A DNA stretch of 33,235 bases, taken from assembly GCF_000485595.1 (NCBI RefSeq), contig NW_014577203.1, positions 197,909 to 231,143 of the forward strand. Direction: 5' to 3'. Below, one piece after another: positions 1 to 8,675 of this stretch. Both the position numbers and the translations under genes were made by a program. The notes beneath the pieces were generated by a model. The model did no database searches and was not told the DNA's origin. It was given only the letters and a program-made list of their open reading frames with translations. Origin of the DNA: Priapulus caudatus. Lineage: Eukaryota > Priapulida > Priapulimorpha > Priapulimorphida > Priapulidae. The stretch's first letter is position 1. Each line of letters starts with the position of its first letter.

Positions 1-59
1 ACGTACCGCTGACGTTTCGCCTCCTGTCAGGAAGCTTTCTCAAAGCAAACTGATGTTAA

Positions 60-308
60 TCAGTTTTGACCACCAGATGGTGTGGTGGTCAATAGCTTAG
101 TCCACACGTGACTAAGCCTGTATTCCCCCTCGTCCCGGTTGATGTTTGGGGTCTTGCGGATCCAGATGGCCTCCTTGATCCAGCGCCTGATTTTGTTAGG
201 CTCGCGATCGATGATCTTCGAATTCTCCCAATCGATGGTGTGGTTGTCCTTCGATACATGATCAGTGATCGCGGATTTGGTGATTTCGGTAGCCGACCGT
301 TTAGACGT
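60..308 (-). pseudogene. PLE C-terminal GIY-YIG endonuclease fragment, left arm of copy 1
   Basis: A stop-bounded minus-strand frame of 82 residues without an initiator ATG. It reads T-S-K-R-S-A near the centre, then SAITDHV, NHTIDWENSK, DREPNK, RRWIKEAIWIRK, NINRDEGEYRLSHVW and TKLL, and ends at a TGA on 60-62. This matches my knowledge of the PLE/GIY-YIG C-terminus: a TDH..(N)H.IDW block, then a (R/K)EAI..R block containing the proposed catalytic glutamate, then an NRDEG...LS..W tail. The reverse transcriptase and the GIY-YIG start are absent, so this is only a 3'-terminal fragment. The last codons, LTTTPSGGQN, overlap an RNA hairpin. It is not a functional gene. Superfamily assignment rests on motif recognition; exact PLE family unknown. 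Confidence 0.75.
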
Positions 309-340
309 TTAGACCTTTTCGACCGGTTAGCCGAGTAGCG

Positions 341-502
341 AAGGACAACCACACCATCGATTGGGAGAATTCGAAGATCATCGATCGCGAGCCTAACAAA
401 ATCAGGCGCTGGATCAAGGAGGCCATCTGGATCCGCAAGACCCAAAACAATAACCGGGACGAGGGGGATACAGGCTTAGTCACGTGTGGACTAAACTATT
501 GA
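341..502 (+). pseudogene. PLE C-terminal endonuclease fragment, right arm of copy 1 (frameshifted)
   Basis: The right arm repeats the same coding segment on the plus strand, from KDNHTIDWENSK through IDREPNK and IRRWIKEAIWIRK to NNNRDEG. After the NRDEG motif a 1-nt deletion relative to the left arm (GGGGGATAC against GGGGGAATAC) shifts the frame. The conserved LSHVW tail is lost and the reading ends early at TGA 500-502. Substitutions around the preceding Asn run also differ from the left arm. It is a decayed, non-functional partner of the left-arm fragment. Confidence 0.7.
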
Positions 503-557
503 CCACCACACCATCTGGTGGTCAAAACTGATTAACATCAGTTTGCTTTGAGAAAGC
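499..557 (+). other. Three consecutive RNA hairpins in the PLE 3' tail (mirrored in left arm)
   Basis: At 499-525 a perfect 10-bp stem (TTGACCACCA/TGGTGGTCAA) has a 7-nt loop. At 525-544 an 8-bp stem (AAACTGAT/ATCAGTTT) has loop TAAC. At 545-557 a 5-bp stem (GCTTT/AAAGC) has loop GAG. They sit back to back at the end of the coding fragment and recur in all four arms of the two palindromes. A structured 3' end could serve RNA recognition or processing, but that is inference. No canonical hammerhead ribozyme core was found. Confidence 0.5.
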
Positions 558-590
558 TTCCTGACAGGAGGCGAAACGTCAGCGGTACGT

Positions 591-813
591 TTCAAACCAG
601 CACGGTTGAGTAAAAATTAACTTTGTTTTTTATGGGAACTACCGTTTGTCAATACAGCACCAAATTAATCGCTAGGTTATAGACACGAAAAACATTTGGC
701 GCAAGTCATGTCTCAGTGGCAGCTTACTTCGCTGTACATGTACGTATGTTACGTTAGAATCATGTGTTATACCGTGAATACTTCGCTGGTATATTCTGTT
801 ATGACTGTCAACG
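591..813. other. Non-coding; first 43 bases are the inverted flank of palindrome copy 2
   Basis: Bases 591-633 are the reverse complement of 5375-5417, the left flank of palindrome copy 2, so the palindrome symmetry extends beyond its 590-bp core. The rest shows no recognised gene or repeat, but its start reappears in indel-rich form at about 6052-6160. Confidence 0.6.
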
Positions 814-1030
814 CAGTGGCGGATCCAGGATTTTGAGATAAGGGGCGCAACCGCGTAGCTAGGATTAGAGTCCCTTTATATATCTTAAGGGACTCTAGCC
901 AGTATTTCATTCCAGTGGTGCGGATTTTGTGATAGCGCCGGTGCGCACGCTTCGCGTGCCGAATAGCGGGGCGAGGAACAAAAAATAGGGGGCGCGCGCC
1001 TCTTGCGCCCCCCCCTTGGATCCGCCACTG
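814..1030. mobile_element. MITE with CAGTGGCGGATCC terminal inverted repeats
   Basis: The left end (from 814) is CAGTGGCGGATCCAGG and the right end (to 1030) is its reverse complement with one change, giving a 217-bp non-autonomous DNA transposon. A nested inner hairpin lies at 867-896 (AGAGTCCCTT/AAGGGACTCT). In the reverse frame the end yields the W-R-I-Q-G-G-G-A-R-G peptide seen in many spurious animal gene predictions. This type of end is widespread in invertebrates and I associate it loosely with hAT elements, but the flanks show no clear 8-bp target duplication, so the superfamily is open. Confidence 0.8.
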
Positions 1031-1569
1031 CAAAGTATAGTTGCATATACTTACAGGGTATGCTGTGGTTAAGATTCCATGAAACATACTGCATCGCGTG
1101 CACCCTGTCGAGCACGTCTGTATGTGTGTGTGAGTAAGTGTCTGTGCGCGCACATGTGCGTACACGCGTATACGTTTGCGTGTATAAAAGAAATAAACGA
1201 GACGGAGGGGGAGAGGCGAGAAACAGGAAAACAGGGATTCGAAAAAAATGGGGTCGAAGAGAAATATACAGAGATGGTAGGATCGAGAGAGCGAATGAGA
1301 AAGAGGGAGAAAGCGACTGTCACGAAGTATTCCAACACACATGGAAAACTGTACCATATACGAGTTGTGCTATTCCATGAAGAAGACGTACCATCTGTTT
1401 CTTGTGAACGCAAGCACGAGCCAAACCAGCTCCATAAAAAGTACTGTACAGCTAGTGCATATAGTAGTATCAGGAGTACACGTATTTGGGAATTTCATGC
1501 ACTATCGGTAGTACTCCTTTGTGTACTCCTCGTCGCATTAGTAGAGTATCTATAGATATGCATAGAGAT
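1031..1569. other. Unique non-coding sequence
   Basis: No recognised gene. It contains a 32-bp strictly alternating pyrimidine-purine run at 1143-1174 and a purine-rich stretch at about 1195-1320. ORFs here are short and low complexity, and the part up to about 1090 is homologous to noisy sequence at about 8665-8730. Confidence 0.6.
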
Positions 1570-2366
1570 CCCAGCAAACACGGAACATTCTCGTAAGAGG
1601 TTCTAGTTTGGTTACATTAGCCAAAAATATTCTAAGAACATTCCCATATCGTTATGCATTTATTGGTTTTACTTGGTGAGAGAGTTATGTTCTTGGAATG
1701 TTCGGAAAACGTTAACCGTCCTCGGATGGGCACGAAAATGGCCGTTTTTGTGATGTTGCAAACTATAGCACAGGTATCAAATATATTTTTGTTCGCAGTG
1801 GCTACGGGTACGGTAGTCCATTTGCGCATGCATCGCTTTTCCACAAAATAATGTCGTTCACTAGCTATTAATTAATCTTAATTAATTAATTAATTAGCTA
1901 GCCTACACTAGTTGTTTGGGATTGATTGTCAGTTCAGAAACAGTTCAGTTCAGTTTGTTATTGAAAGCCAAAGATTATATACACCATAGATTAATTTATC
2001 TGTGTTTAGATGCTATCATATACGACTCGAGTCGCTTTATAATTTGTGATAGGGATAGTGATATAATTAGTGATAGGGATAGTTATACTGTTTATACTTG
2101 TTTGTGTGTGTGTGTGTGATGGTACTGCCGTACTGGAGACGCAGCGCAAGACTGCAGCGATAAGACTGCAGCGCATACCTAGTGTTGCTGCAGTTAATAT
2201 GTCATTTTCGGAAGTTAACAATGTTATGTGAATGTTTGTAAAAACGTTCTCAGAATGTCAGGAAAACTTTCCTAAAACACGTTATTAGAACGTTACTGAA
2301 TAATGTTCTGCTAACCTAAAAGAAACATTCCCATAACATTCAAGGAACATAACTTTGTTAGCTGGG
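1570..2366. mobile_element. Inverted-repeat element with CCCAGC(A/T)AAC ends
   Basis: The left end CCCAGCAAAC (from 1570) is mirrored by GTTAGCTGGG (to 2366). Both subterminal regions are rich in GAACATTCT/AGAACGTT-type words (about 1580-1700 and 2220-2355) repeated in opposite orientations. The internal region has no transposase. This looks like a non-autonomous DNA transposon of about 797 bp, of a style common in aquatic animals. Possible 2-bp AT duplications flank it. The superfamily is not assigned. Confidence 0.6.
1861..1903. repeat. TTAA-rich imperfect palindrome
   Basis: CTAGCTATTAATTAATC at the left pairs with the (TTAA)n run ending TTAGCTAG at the right, forming an AT-rich palindrome of about 42 bp inside the 1570-2366 element. 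Its noisy counterpart at about 9980-10045 is disrupted. Confidence 0.6.
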
Positions 2367-3477
2367 ATGCATCCTGCATGCACACATGCACGTATATAAA
2401 TATAAGGGTGTAGTATTTAATTTAGCATTCTATTGGAGACACTTTTAGCCGTTTTCTAGTAGCCTATATAGCGCCTGCCTGTCTATAATGATGTAGCATA
2501 GGCCTATTTGTAGGAATAACTTTTTATTATGCGTAGTGCATAATCATATAATAAATCATAAGTAACCAATCAACAGTCTGTGTGTAGTCTAGTTGAGTCG
2601 AACTGCTCGGTCTCCACACGCGGGTCATCTAGACCCACGAGCTGAGCTGGCCGACCTCCAGACAGGTAAACTCGACACATGGGTCAGGTTTGCCGGTGAG
2701 GCGAGTTCACTACGCCCCCTCCCCCCATCCAACACACACACACGCACATGTGCGTAAGCGTAAAATCACAGAACTAATAGTAATCGCTCACCTGGGGCGC
2801 AATCAGGACTCGTCGTACTCGACACTTCCAACTCCACTGTCATTTTGCAATCTTCTGTGTCATCCACTATCGAAAATACTAGAGTGAACTAGGCAAAATA
2901 ACTCTCAGATTCGCGAGAACCGCCGCGCGATCATTTTGCTATAGCTGCAATCGCCCTAAACACGGAAAACAACGCAGTTCTTCTTGGTTGTTAATCCGCT
3001 CTGGCACACGAATGACCTTTGCCTAACACGCACATACAACGGATGACCAACACTCGCATGTACACGCGGCATATAGCAACACAGCACGAAATCGCAACGA
3101 ATAGCAATCATACGCAAATTCAACGTAAGTCGACTAGATCAGCTCATCCGTTCGCATCGGCCAGAGCTCAGAGTTTTGGCCCACATCTGGTACGGCCTTG
3201 CTGTTGGAATGTGACGCACAACTTACACTACATCTGACAGACACCACGGCCTGCCCCCGCATCTTCCCAGCAGGCACTACTCTCTCTCGTTGCTGCAGCA
3301 ACCGACAGCCATCCCCCTGGCAGCACGATACACTGCACCATGTGGGTCTTACGGACCGGCGAGCGGTGTTTTGTTTTGGACAGAGTGCCTATATAGTATA
3401 TAGCTGTTCACCCCCACATGAACACTACGAGCGGAAGACGTGCTAGTATTGAGACTCAAGGCTGATTTGACACCCCA
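2367..3477. other. Unique non-coding sequence
   Basis: No gene recognised on either strand. Short ORFs (for example 3019-3237 and 3198-3446) have no recognisable domain. Several islands of this stretch (2680-2735, 2952-2990, 3126-3150, 3330-3370) recur in the same order in the noisy copy at 11325-12830. Confidence 0.55.
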
Positions 3478-3510
3478 ACACACGCGCACACACACGCACG
3501 CACACCCACA

Positions 3511-3563
<53 letters not shown>
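3478..3563. repeat. (CA)n microsatellite
   Basis: Imperfect CA repeats from 3478 become a pure (CA)n tract at about 3514-3562. All ORFs through it are Thr-His or Cys-Val repeats and are artefacts. Confidence 0.97.
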
Positions 3564-4030
3564 CAGCATGTGTCGAGTACAGGCAAAAAATGTCTGTATA
3601 TACGCGCGCGCGAGCAAGAGTGCGAGAGATGGTGGGAGGAAGGGAGAGTTATTGAGAGCAAAAAGCAGCTAACTTTTTTATGTCGGCTTTAAAATGCAAA
3701 CAGAAACATGAGCGGCAGGCTCACCGTCAAAACTATACATCGAGCGCATTGTTCTGTGAAATTTCAGAAAATTCCGCAAAACTCAATATAAATGTAAATA
3801 CCATCACGAATTAAAAGTATATATGCGTGTACGTTTTTGACTTACAGAATGCAAATTGTATCCTAGCTGTTCATGAAATTATATCAAACTCGTATTAGTG
3901 AACCGCCATAAGTAATTAAGAGGGAGAAAATGAGATAGAGCGCGAGGACAGATGTATAGCAAAATACGCGGATAGAGAGGATGAGAGCGATCGAGCGCGC
4001 GCGAGAGACAAAGAGCGATATGAAAGAGAG
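3564..4030. other. Unique non-coding sequence
   Basis: Includes a CGCGCG-rich spot at 3602-3614 and a purine-rich lead-in to the next microsatellite. No gene seen. Parts (3768-3805, 3877-3925) recur at about 13883-13920 and 14240-14300. Confidence 0.5.
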
Positions 4031-4117
4031 AAAGAGAGTGAGTGAATGAGTGAGTCAGTGAGTGCGCGTGCGTGTCACTGTGTGTGTGTGTGGTGTGTGT
4101 GTGTGTGTGTGTGTGTG

Positions 4118-4176
<59 letters not shown>
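4031..4176. repeat. Compound (GAGT)n-(GT)n-(CT)n microsatellite
   Basis: GAGT-type tetranucleotides (about 4036-4066) lead into GT repeats (about 4079-4119) and then an uninterrupted (CT)n run (4121-4175). Confidence 0.95.
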
Positions 4177-4178
<2 letters not shown>

Positions 4179-4598
4179 TATTGAATGCATTTATTAATAA
4201 ATCGCTGGTATATTTTCAATCGTGAATTGTTCCAGAACAATACGAAGAAAACATCACCGCCATTTCACTGTGTCCTATGTCTGTAAACCACCGGGTGTAG
4301 CCATGGAGTGCTCAGGCGAGATTCATAATGTACATATAGTTTTAATAGCTGAAACAAATAATTTCTTACAGGACTGATTAGCCTCAATGTGCAAGCGCGA
4401 TTTAAGAAAATCCACACTATACTAGTATAGTTTCCCGAACAGTACACCAATCAGTCGATAAGCGTTTAACTAGTAACTTATTAGAAGGAAATGCTGCTCC
4501 TCCCCAATAGAGTAACGCGCATCGTCTGCCACTATCGGCCAGCTTGGCAGGCGCGCGCGAGGTTACGACCGAGCTTGTGTTTCGTGGCGAGACACTAG
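4177..4598. other. Unique non-coding sequence
   Basis: No recognisable gene, repeat or RNA. GC rises from about 4510 onward, just ahead of the exon candidate. Confidence 0.5.
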
Positions 4599-4707
4599 AA
4601 TGTTGAAAAAATCACGCTGGCCGGGAAGAAGCAGTCGCCCAAGAACAAACAAACGCAGCTGGGAGCAGCCGAGCACATGAACAGGTTTGTCGTCGCCCGG
4701 ACCCTGG
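4599..4707 (+). CDS. Candidate internal exon, unknown protein
   Basis: An open stretch follows an AG (CACTAG at 4593-4598, a possible acceptor) and ends at CTGG|GTGAGT (GT at 4708), a strong match to the animal splice-donor consensus. The frame starts N-V-E-K-I-T-L-A-G-K-K, continues with a Lys/Gln-rich stretch (Q-S-P-K-N-K-Q-T-Q-L) and ends G-A-A-E-H-M-N-R-F-V-V-A-R-T-L. The balanced composition and higher GC than its surroundings are the only support. The upstream polypyrimidine tract is weak and no partner exon was identified. No family recognised. A minus-strand reading of the same interval is also open, so strand and reality are uncertain. Confidence 0.22.
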
Positions 4708-5374
4708 GTGAGTCTCACCGTTTCGACCGCATAAGCACATACGCGTGCCGCCAGATGACGAGAGACATCCGAGACAGCGGCACGTGGCGGCAGCGCATAA
4801 TTATACGACGCAGTGACCTTCCTTACCTTGGGTGCTTCAGCTGTTTCATTAACAAAATAAGAGTATATAAACACAAATTTCATTTACTACCAACGTTTAA
4901 ATGTCGATGTACTCTCTGCCATATTCCCTATCGCCTAATAATTCCCTAAAAAATCAAAATCCTCCTCTACAACACTAAATCTTGCCTCACACTCGCCACT
5001 TTTCAGAAACTCACAAGAGATAGAGCGCACTAACTCACTCTATGCTTTGCGAGTTTGTGCACACTGGCGTCGGTCTGGCAATTAAGGTTGTATGTTGTGG
5101 ATTAGTACATCAAGAACACGAGCTAGTGCTCACTGGCCTCGTCACTTCGCACATGCTGCCGTTGTGTGCCGCATCCGCACGCCTGTATCAACGCTGTAGA
5201 AACCAAGCGAGCTGCCCAGAAAGCTGCCTAAACCATCAAATATAAGTAAGGATCACCGGCGTGCACACGCGCTGGCTCGCGCAGGGGAAAGGTGCAGTGA
5301 AAGGCCATATTCGATGAGAAAGAAATACATGGGAACTACCCCATTAAATAAGTTCATTCGGTTGGTAGAATAAT
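4708..5374. other. Unique non-coding sequence
   Basis: No gene recognised. ORFs at 4677-4949 and 5042-5245 have no domain I know. Sequence from about 5375 starts the palindrome's inverted flank. Confidence 0.5.
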
Positions 5375-5476
5375 ATAAAAAACAAAGTTAATTTTTACTC
5401 AACCGTGCTGGTTTGAAACGTACCGCTGACGTTTCGCCTCCTGTCAGGAAGCTTTCTCAAAGCAAACTGATGTTAA

Positions 5477-5725
5477 TCAGTTTTGACCACCAGATGGTGT
5501 GGTGGTCAATAGCTTAGTCCACACGTGACTAAGCCTGTATTCCCCCTCGTCCCGGTTGATGTTTGGGGTCTTGCGGATCCAGATGGCCTCCTTGATCCAG
5601 CGCCTGATTTTGTTAGGCTCGCGATCGATGATCTTCGAATTCTCCCAATCGATGGTGTGGTTGTCCTTCGATACATGATCAGTGATCGCGGATTTGGTGA
5701 TTTCGGTAGCCGACCGTTTAGACGT
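5477..5725 (-). pseudogene. PLE C-terminal GIY-YIG endonuclease fragment, left arm of copy 2
   Basis: The same 82-residue stop-bounded frame as at 60-308: SAITDHV, NHTIDW, the RRWIKEAIWIRK block with its putative catalytic Glu, NINRDEG and LSHVW, with TGA at 5477-5479. No ATG and no RT domain are attached, so it is a 3'-end remnant. Confidence 0.75.
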
Positions 5726-5757
5726 TTAGACCTTTTCGACCGGTTAGCCGAGTAGCG

Positions 5758-5919
5758 AAGGACAACCACACCATCGATTGGGAGAATTCGAAGATCATCG
5801 ATCGCGAGCCTAACAAAATCAGGCGCTGGATCAAGGAGGCCATCTGGATCCGCAAGACCCAAAACAATAACCGGGACGAGGGGGATACAGGCTTAGTCAC
5901 GTGTGGACTAAACTATTGA
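5758..5919 (+). pseudogene. PLE C-terminal endonuclease fragment, right arm of copy 2 (frameshifted)
   Basis: Identical decay to 341-502: the frame is lost through the same 1-nt deletion just after the NRDEG motif, ending at TGA 5917-5919. Sharing the lesion shows that copies 1 and 2 derive from one already-damaged palindrome. Confidence 0.7.
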
Positions 5920-6385
5920 CCACCACACCATCTGGTGGTCAAAACTGATTAACATCAGTTTGCTTTGAGAAAGCTTCCTGACAGGAGGCGAAACGTCAGC
6001 GGTACGTGCATTCCTGACAGGCAGCGGCGAAACAGTCCAGCCGCGGTTTACGTTCAAACCAGGCACGGCTTGAGTAAAATTAACTTGCTTTTTTATGGGA
6101 ACTACCGTTTGTCAAGACAGCACCAAATTAATCTATGTTATGACCACGAAAAACATTTGGGCGGCAAGGCCGTGAGGCCTCTACTCACTAGAGAAAGCGA
6201 ACAGACTTTCATTCTGCTCCGCGAATTCACGTCTGAATATAGACACAAGCAGGGATGATTATAAACGCGCTTTTTTAGATCGATCGGTATTAATACCTGC
6301 GGGTATTGTCATTGTTGCTGCGGCCTGCCTGGGGGTTTTCTTGTCTGTTGCTACGACTTCGTTTCTTGATAGTTCGCCAAAGACG

Positions 6386-6500
6386 CGGGTATATAAATGG
6401 TTAGTGTATAGCGCAGTCGTTGCGCAGACGACGCTGGACAGACGTGGTAAGCCAGCTACCACGGAACTCGTATAATTGCTTGGCTTTTTACAGGTTTCGC
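6386..6500 (+). promoter_or_regulatory. Possible TATA core promoter followed by a short intron-like segment
   Basis: GGGTATATAAATGG at about 6387-6400 is a good TATA box. About 50 bp downstream a donor-like GTAAGC (from 6447) and an acceptor-like TTTTTACAG (ending at about 6494) bound a 48-bp segment. No coding sequence follows convincingly, and the region lies in suspect sequence. It could be an LTR or gene promoter, or chance. Confidence 0.15.
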
Positions 6501-6880
6501 GTAAGCGACGTTAGCTGTCGAGTGTGGGTTAGTGATGACGAACCCGCGCCAATTCTCAGCGCTTCTGCGTCCAGCAATGAAACTACAACTCGGTACACAA
6601 TATGGGAAAATAAAAAATGCTTACTCTACGCTTTGTATTCGTTTCTTGATGGTGTAAACCCATCGACTATAACGTAAACACGTCAATCATGCATTAAGAA
6701 CGAAAACGGCGATCTTATATTTTTCCTCTTTACAGTTTTTATCTCGCCGGTACTGTGTGAAAACATTAACTCAATAGTGTCGCAATGTTGTATACATAAG
6801 GAAATGCTACTAAAATGGCTTTGGTCGAAATATAAACCAGTCTCAGCACCTCATAGTGTTCACCAGACACTCGATCAGAT

Positions 6881-6899
6881 AAAAAAAAAAAAAAAAAAA
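6881..6899 (+). repeat. Poly(A) run of 19
   Basis: An uninterrupted A19. It may be a retroposon tail, but no upstream SINE/LINE 3' end was recognised and no target duplication was seen. Confidence 0.85.
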
Positions 6900-7000
6900 T
6901 GATTTTCGCTCAAGCTAAAGACGAAAATATTTGGAGCATACATTCTGCAGCTCTTAGGAGAAACAGTGTATAACAAACTATAAATTAGTTCACTAATTAG

Positions 7001-8671
7001 CGGGATCCAGAGATTTTGATATATATACATATGTATATATATATATGTATAGTAATTCTATATATAATATATATAACTAGGGTACCTATGCATAATATAA
7101 TTCGTGTGCGTGTTTGTGTAAATTTGTTTGTTTGTAGTGCGCGTCTGTGTGATGGCTGCTGTGTGAGGGTTATTGTGTGTTAGATGGACGTCCCTTTATA
7201 TATCCTGGCTAATGGGGTGGACTCTCAGCCAGTGATTTCTTCCCCACGTGGTTTGCTGGTGTGTGTGTGTGTGTGTGGTGTGTGCTGTCGTGGTGTGAGT
7301 TTGTGCTGTGCGTGCTGTGTGTAGGGATGTATAGCCGCCTTGTACCCATGTGTGCGTGCGTTACTCCGGCGTTGGCCGTGGCCGTATGTCATTGAGTGTA
7401 TGGTGTAACCATGAGTTTGATCATGAGTATTATGTATATAAACAAACACAGACTACGCTGCGTAATATATACAGATATATAAACAGAGAAAGCGAAAACA
7501 TTGGGCTAGTTTAACGTGTAGGCGTAACATGGCGTTCTCTCGGCTCTTGTATGCTTATTTTTTTTTACATTTGTTTAAAAGCGCGTCAATGACAAGGGGA
7601 ATTTCCCCGCAGCCACTGAGCTGAACGGAATGAGATGGGCTTGCCGCGCCGTGCCTGAGTGACAAAAGCGCAGGTGCAGCTCAGCGTTGATATATCCCTG
7701 CTATAGCTTAATAACTTATATTACGAGCGGAACAGCAAGCCATTTCGACGCCATTTAGAACTCGCAGCTTGAAGTGTTTACATTGAACTTTAATGTTAAG
7801 GTCATAACGATCAGCAATCGAAAAATACTCTTACATCATCGCGCGCTTTTTATTTCCATCGGTGTGTGGACTGACGAATGAACATTACACAGAAAATAAT
7901 CGTTAGTCAGTCGAAATCTAATCAATTATGCGTCCTTGAGGTCTCTCCATTAACAGAAATTGCGGGCGTGATGTATATTGTCTGAGCACGATATCCTTCG
8001 CGAAACGTTAGCGCCTCGTAATAGCAGTTCCGTGATTATTATTATATTAGGACACTGGAATCTCGCATAAAATGACGGCTGTCACCAAATGGCGTGGCAT
8101 GTGCGCTGCTTAATTAGCTTTCTTGTCCTCGCATTGCGGGCAACACTTAGTCGCTCGCTTACAACAGCTCTTCTGCTTCCTGCGAAATGTAAAATAAGAG
8201 AACAAAAGCATTTTACATGGGCGTATCTCAATCAAAGCCAGTCGACACCAGATCAGCAACACAATCAAATTACCAGACCGGTAGCCTGATAAAAGACGGT
8301 GCGATATGATTCTGAAGAAAAGTGAAAGCATACGAAAGAAAATGGTTCACAGCTGAATAGTACGTTCATCGAGTATCGATGCGTGCGCCGCAAGCCACGA
8401 GGCCATCAATGCTGATCTCACCTACAAACCTACCTAGCAAACTCGTAGAGCAAAACCCCCCGTGTAGCTATGAAACAACAAATAGAAAACACGCAGAGGA
8501 AGCCCAGCGGGTTACGATGCGAGACGATGTGGCTTTTCAGGTATCCGACATTACGAAAATTCGCACAACAGAAGGCCGACAGAGACGTGGACTGACTTAG
8601 CGAACCGATTTAGAGATCAACGGCATATAAGGCACGAGGCCCCTCTTTGCGCCCCCCCCTGGATTCCGCCC
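7001..8671. mobile_element. Broken, expanded copy of the 814-1030 MITE
   Basis: The left end (GCGGGATCCAGAGATTTTGATA) starts at about 7001. Inner MITE sequence appears at about 7188-7245 (GTCCCTTTATATATC and CAGCCAGTGATTTCTTCC). The right end (GCGCCCCCCCCTGGATTCCGCCCACTG) is at about 8649-8675. The 217-bp element is spread over about 1.7 kb by AT repeats, GT-rich sequence and about 1.3 kb of unmatched DNA. No gene is recognised in the interval. Confidence 0.5.
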
Positions 8672-8675
8672 ACTG

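Larger units (their letters stand above)
1..590. repeat. Palindromic (foldback) PLE-derived repeat, copy 1
   Basis: The left arm (1-253) and right arm (339-590) are reverse complements apart from a few substitutions and a 1-nt indel, around an 85-bp centre (254-338). Both arms encode, reading outward from the centre, the C-terminal part of a Penelope-like element endonuclease followed by a short 3' tail. The structure is therefore two PLE 3' ends joined head-to-head. PLE copies with inverted or partial-tandem arrangements are known, but this compact form is inferred from sequence alone. The window starts exactly at the arm end, so the left flank cannot be seen. Copy 2 lies at 5418-6007. Confidence 0.9.
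5375..6007. repeat. Palindromic PLE-derived repeat, copy 2, with left inverted flank
   Basis: Bases 5418-6007 repeat 1-590 at a constant offset of 5417 with no difference that I noticed, so both have left arm 5418-5670, centre 5671-5755 and right arm 5756-6007. The left flank 5375-5417 is the reverse complement of 591-633, the right flank of copy 1. The true inverted-repeat arm is therefore about 296 bp rather than 253. The right edge is followed at 6008 by a second, error-rich repeat of the arm end, which looks like an assembly join. Confidence 0.88.

Noticed and set aside
89-445. 118-codon minus-strand ATG frame across the palindrome (and its copy at 5506-5862)
   Set aside because: It runs through both arms and the centre in the wrong frame. 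The frame carrying PLE motifs is a different one (60-308 minus).
545-590. Hammerhead ribozyme, expected in some PLEs (CTGA, CGAAAC and GTC occur in order in the arm end)
   Set aside because: The CTGANGA box is not intact and there is no stem II between it and GAAAC.
2590-2625. tRNA T-loop-like GTTCGACTC on the minus strand
   Set aside because: The flanking bases do not form a T stem and no anticodon or acceptor arm fits.
3019-3446. Overlapping 72- and 82-codon frames
   Set aside because: Mixed composition, no domain, and not preserved as a frame in the homologous noisy copy.
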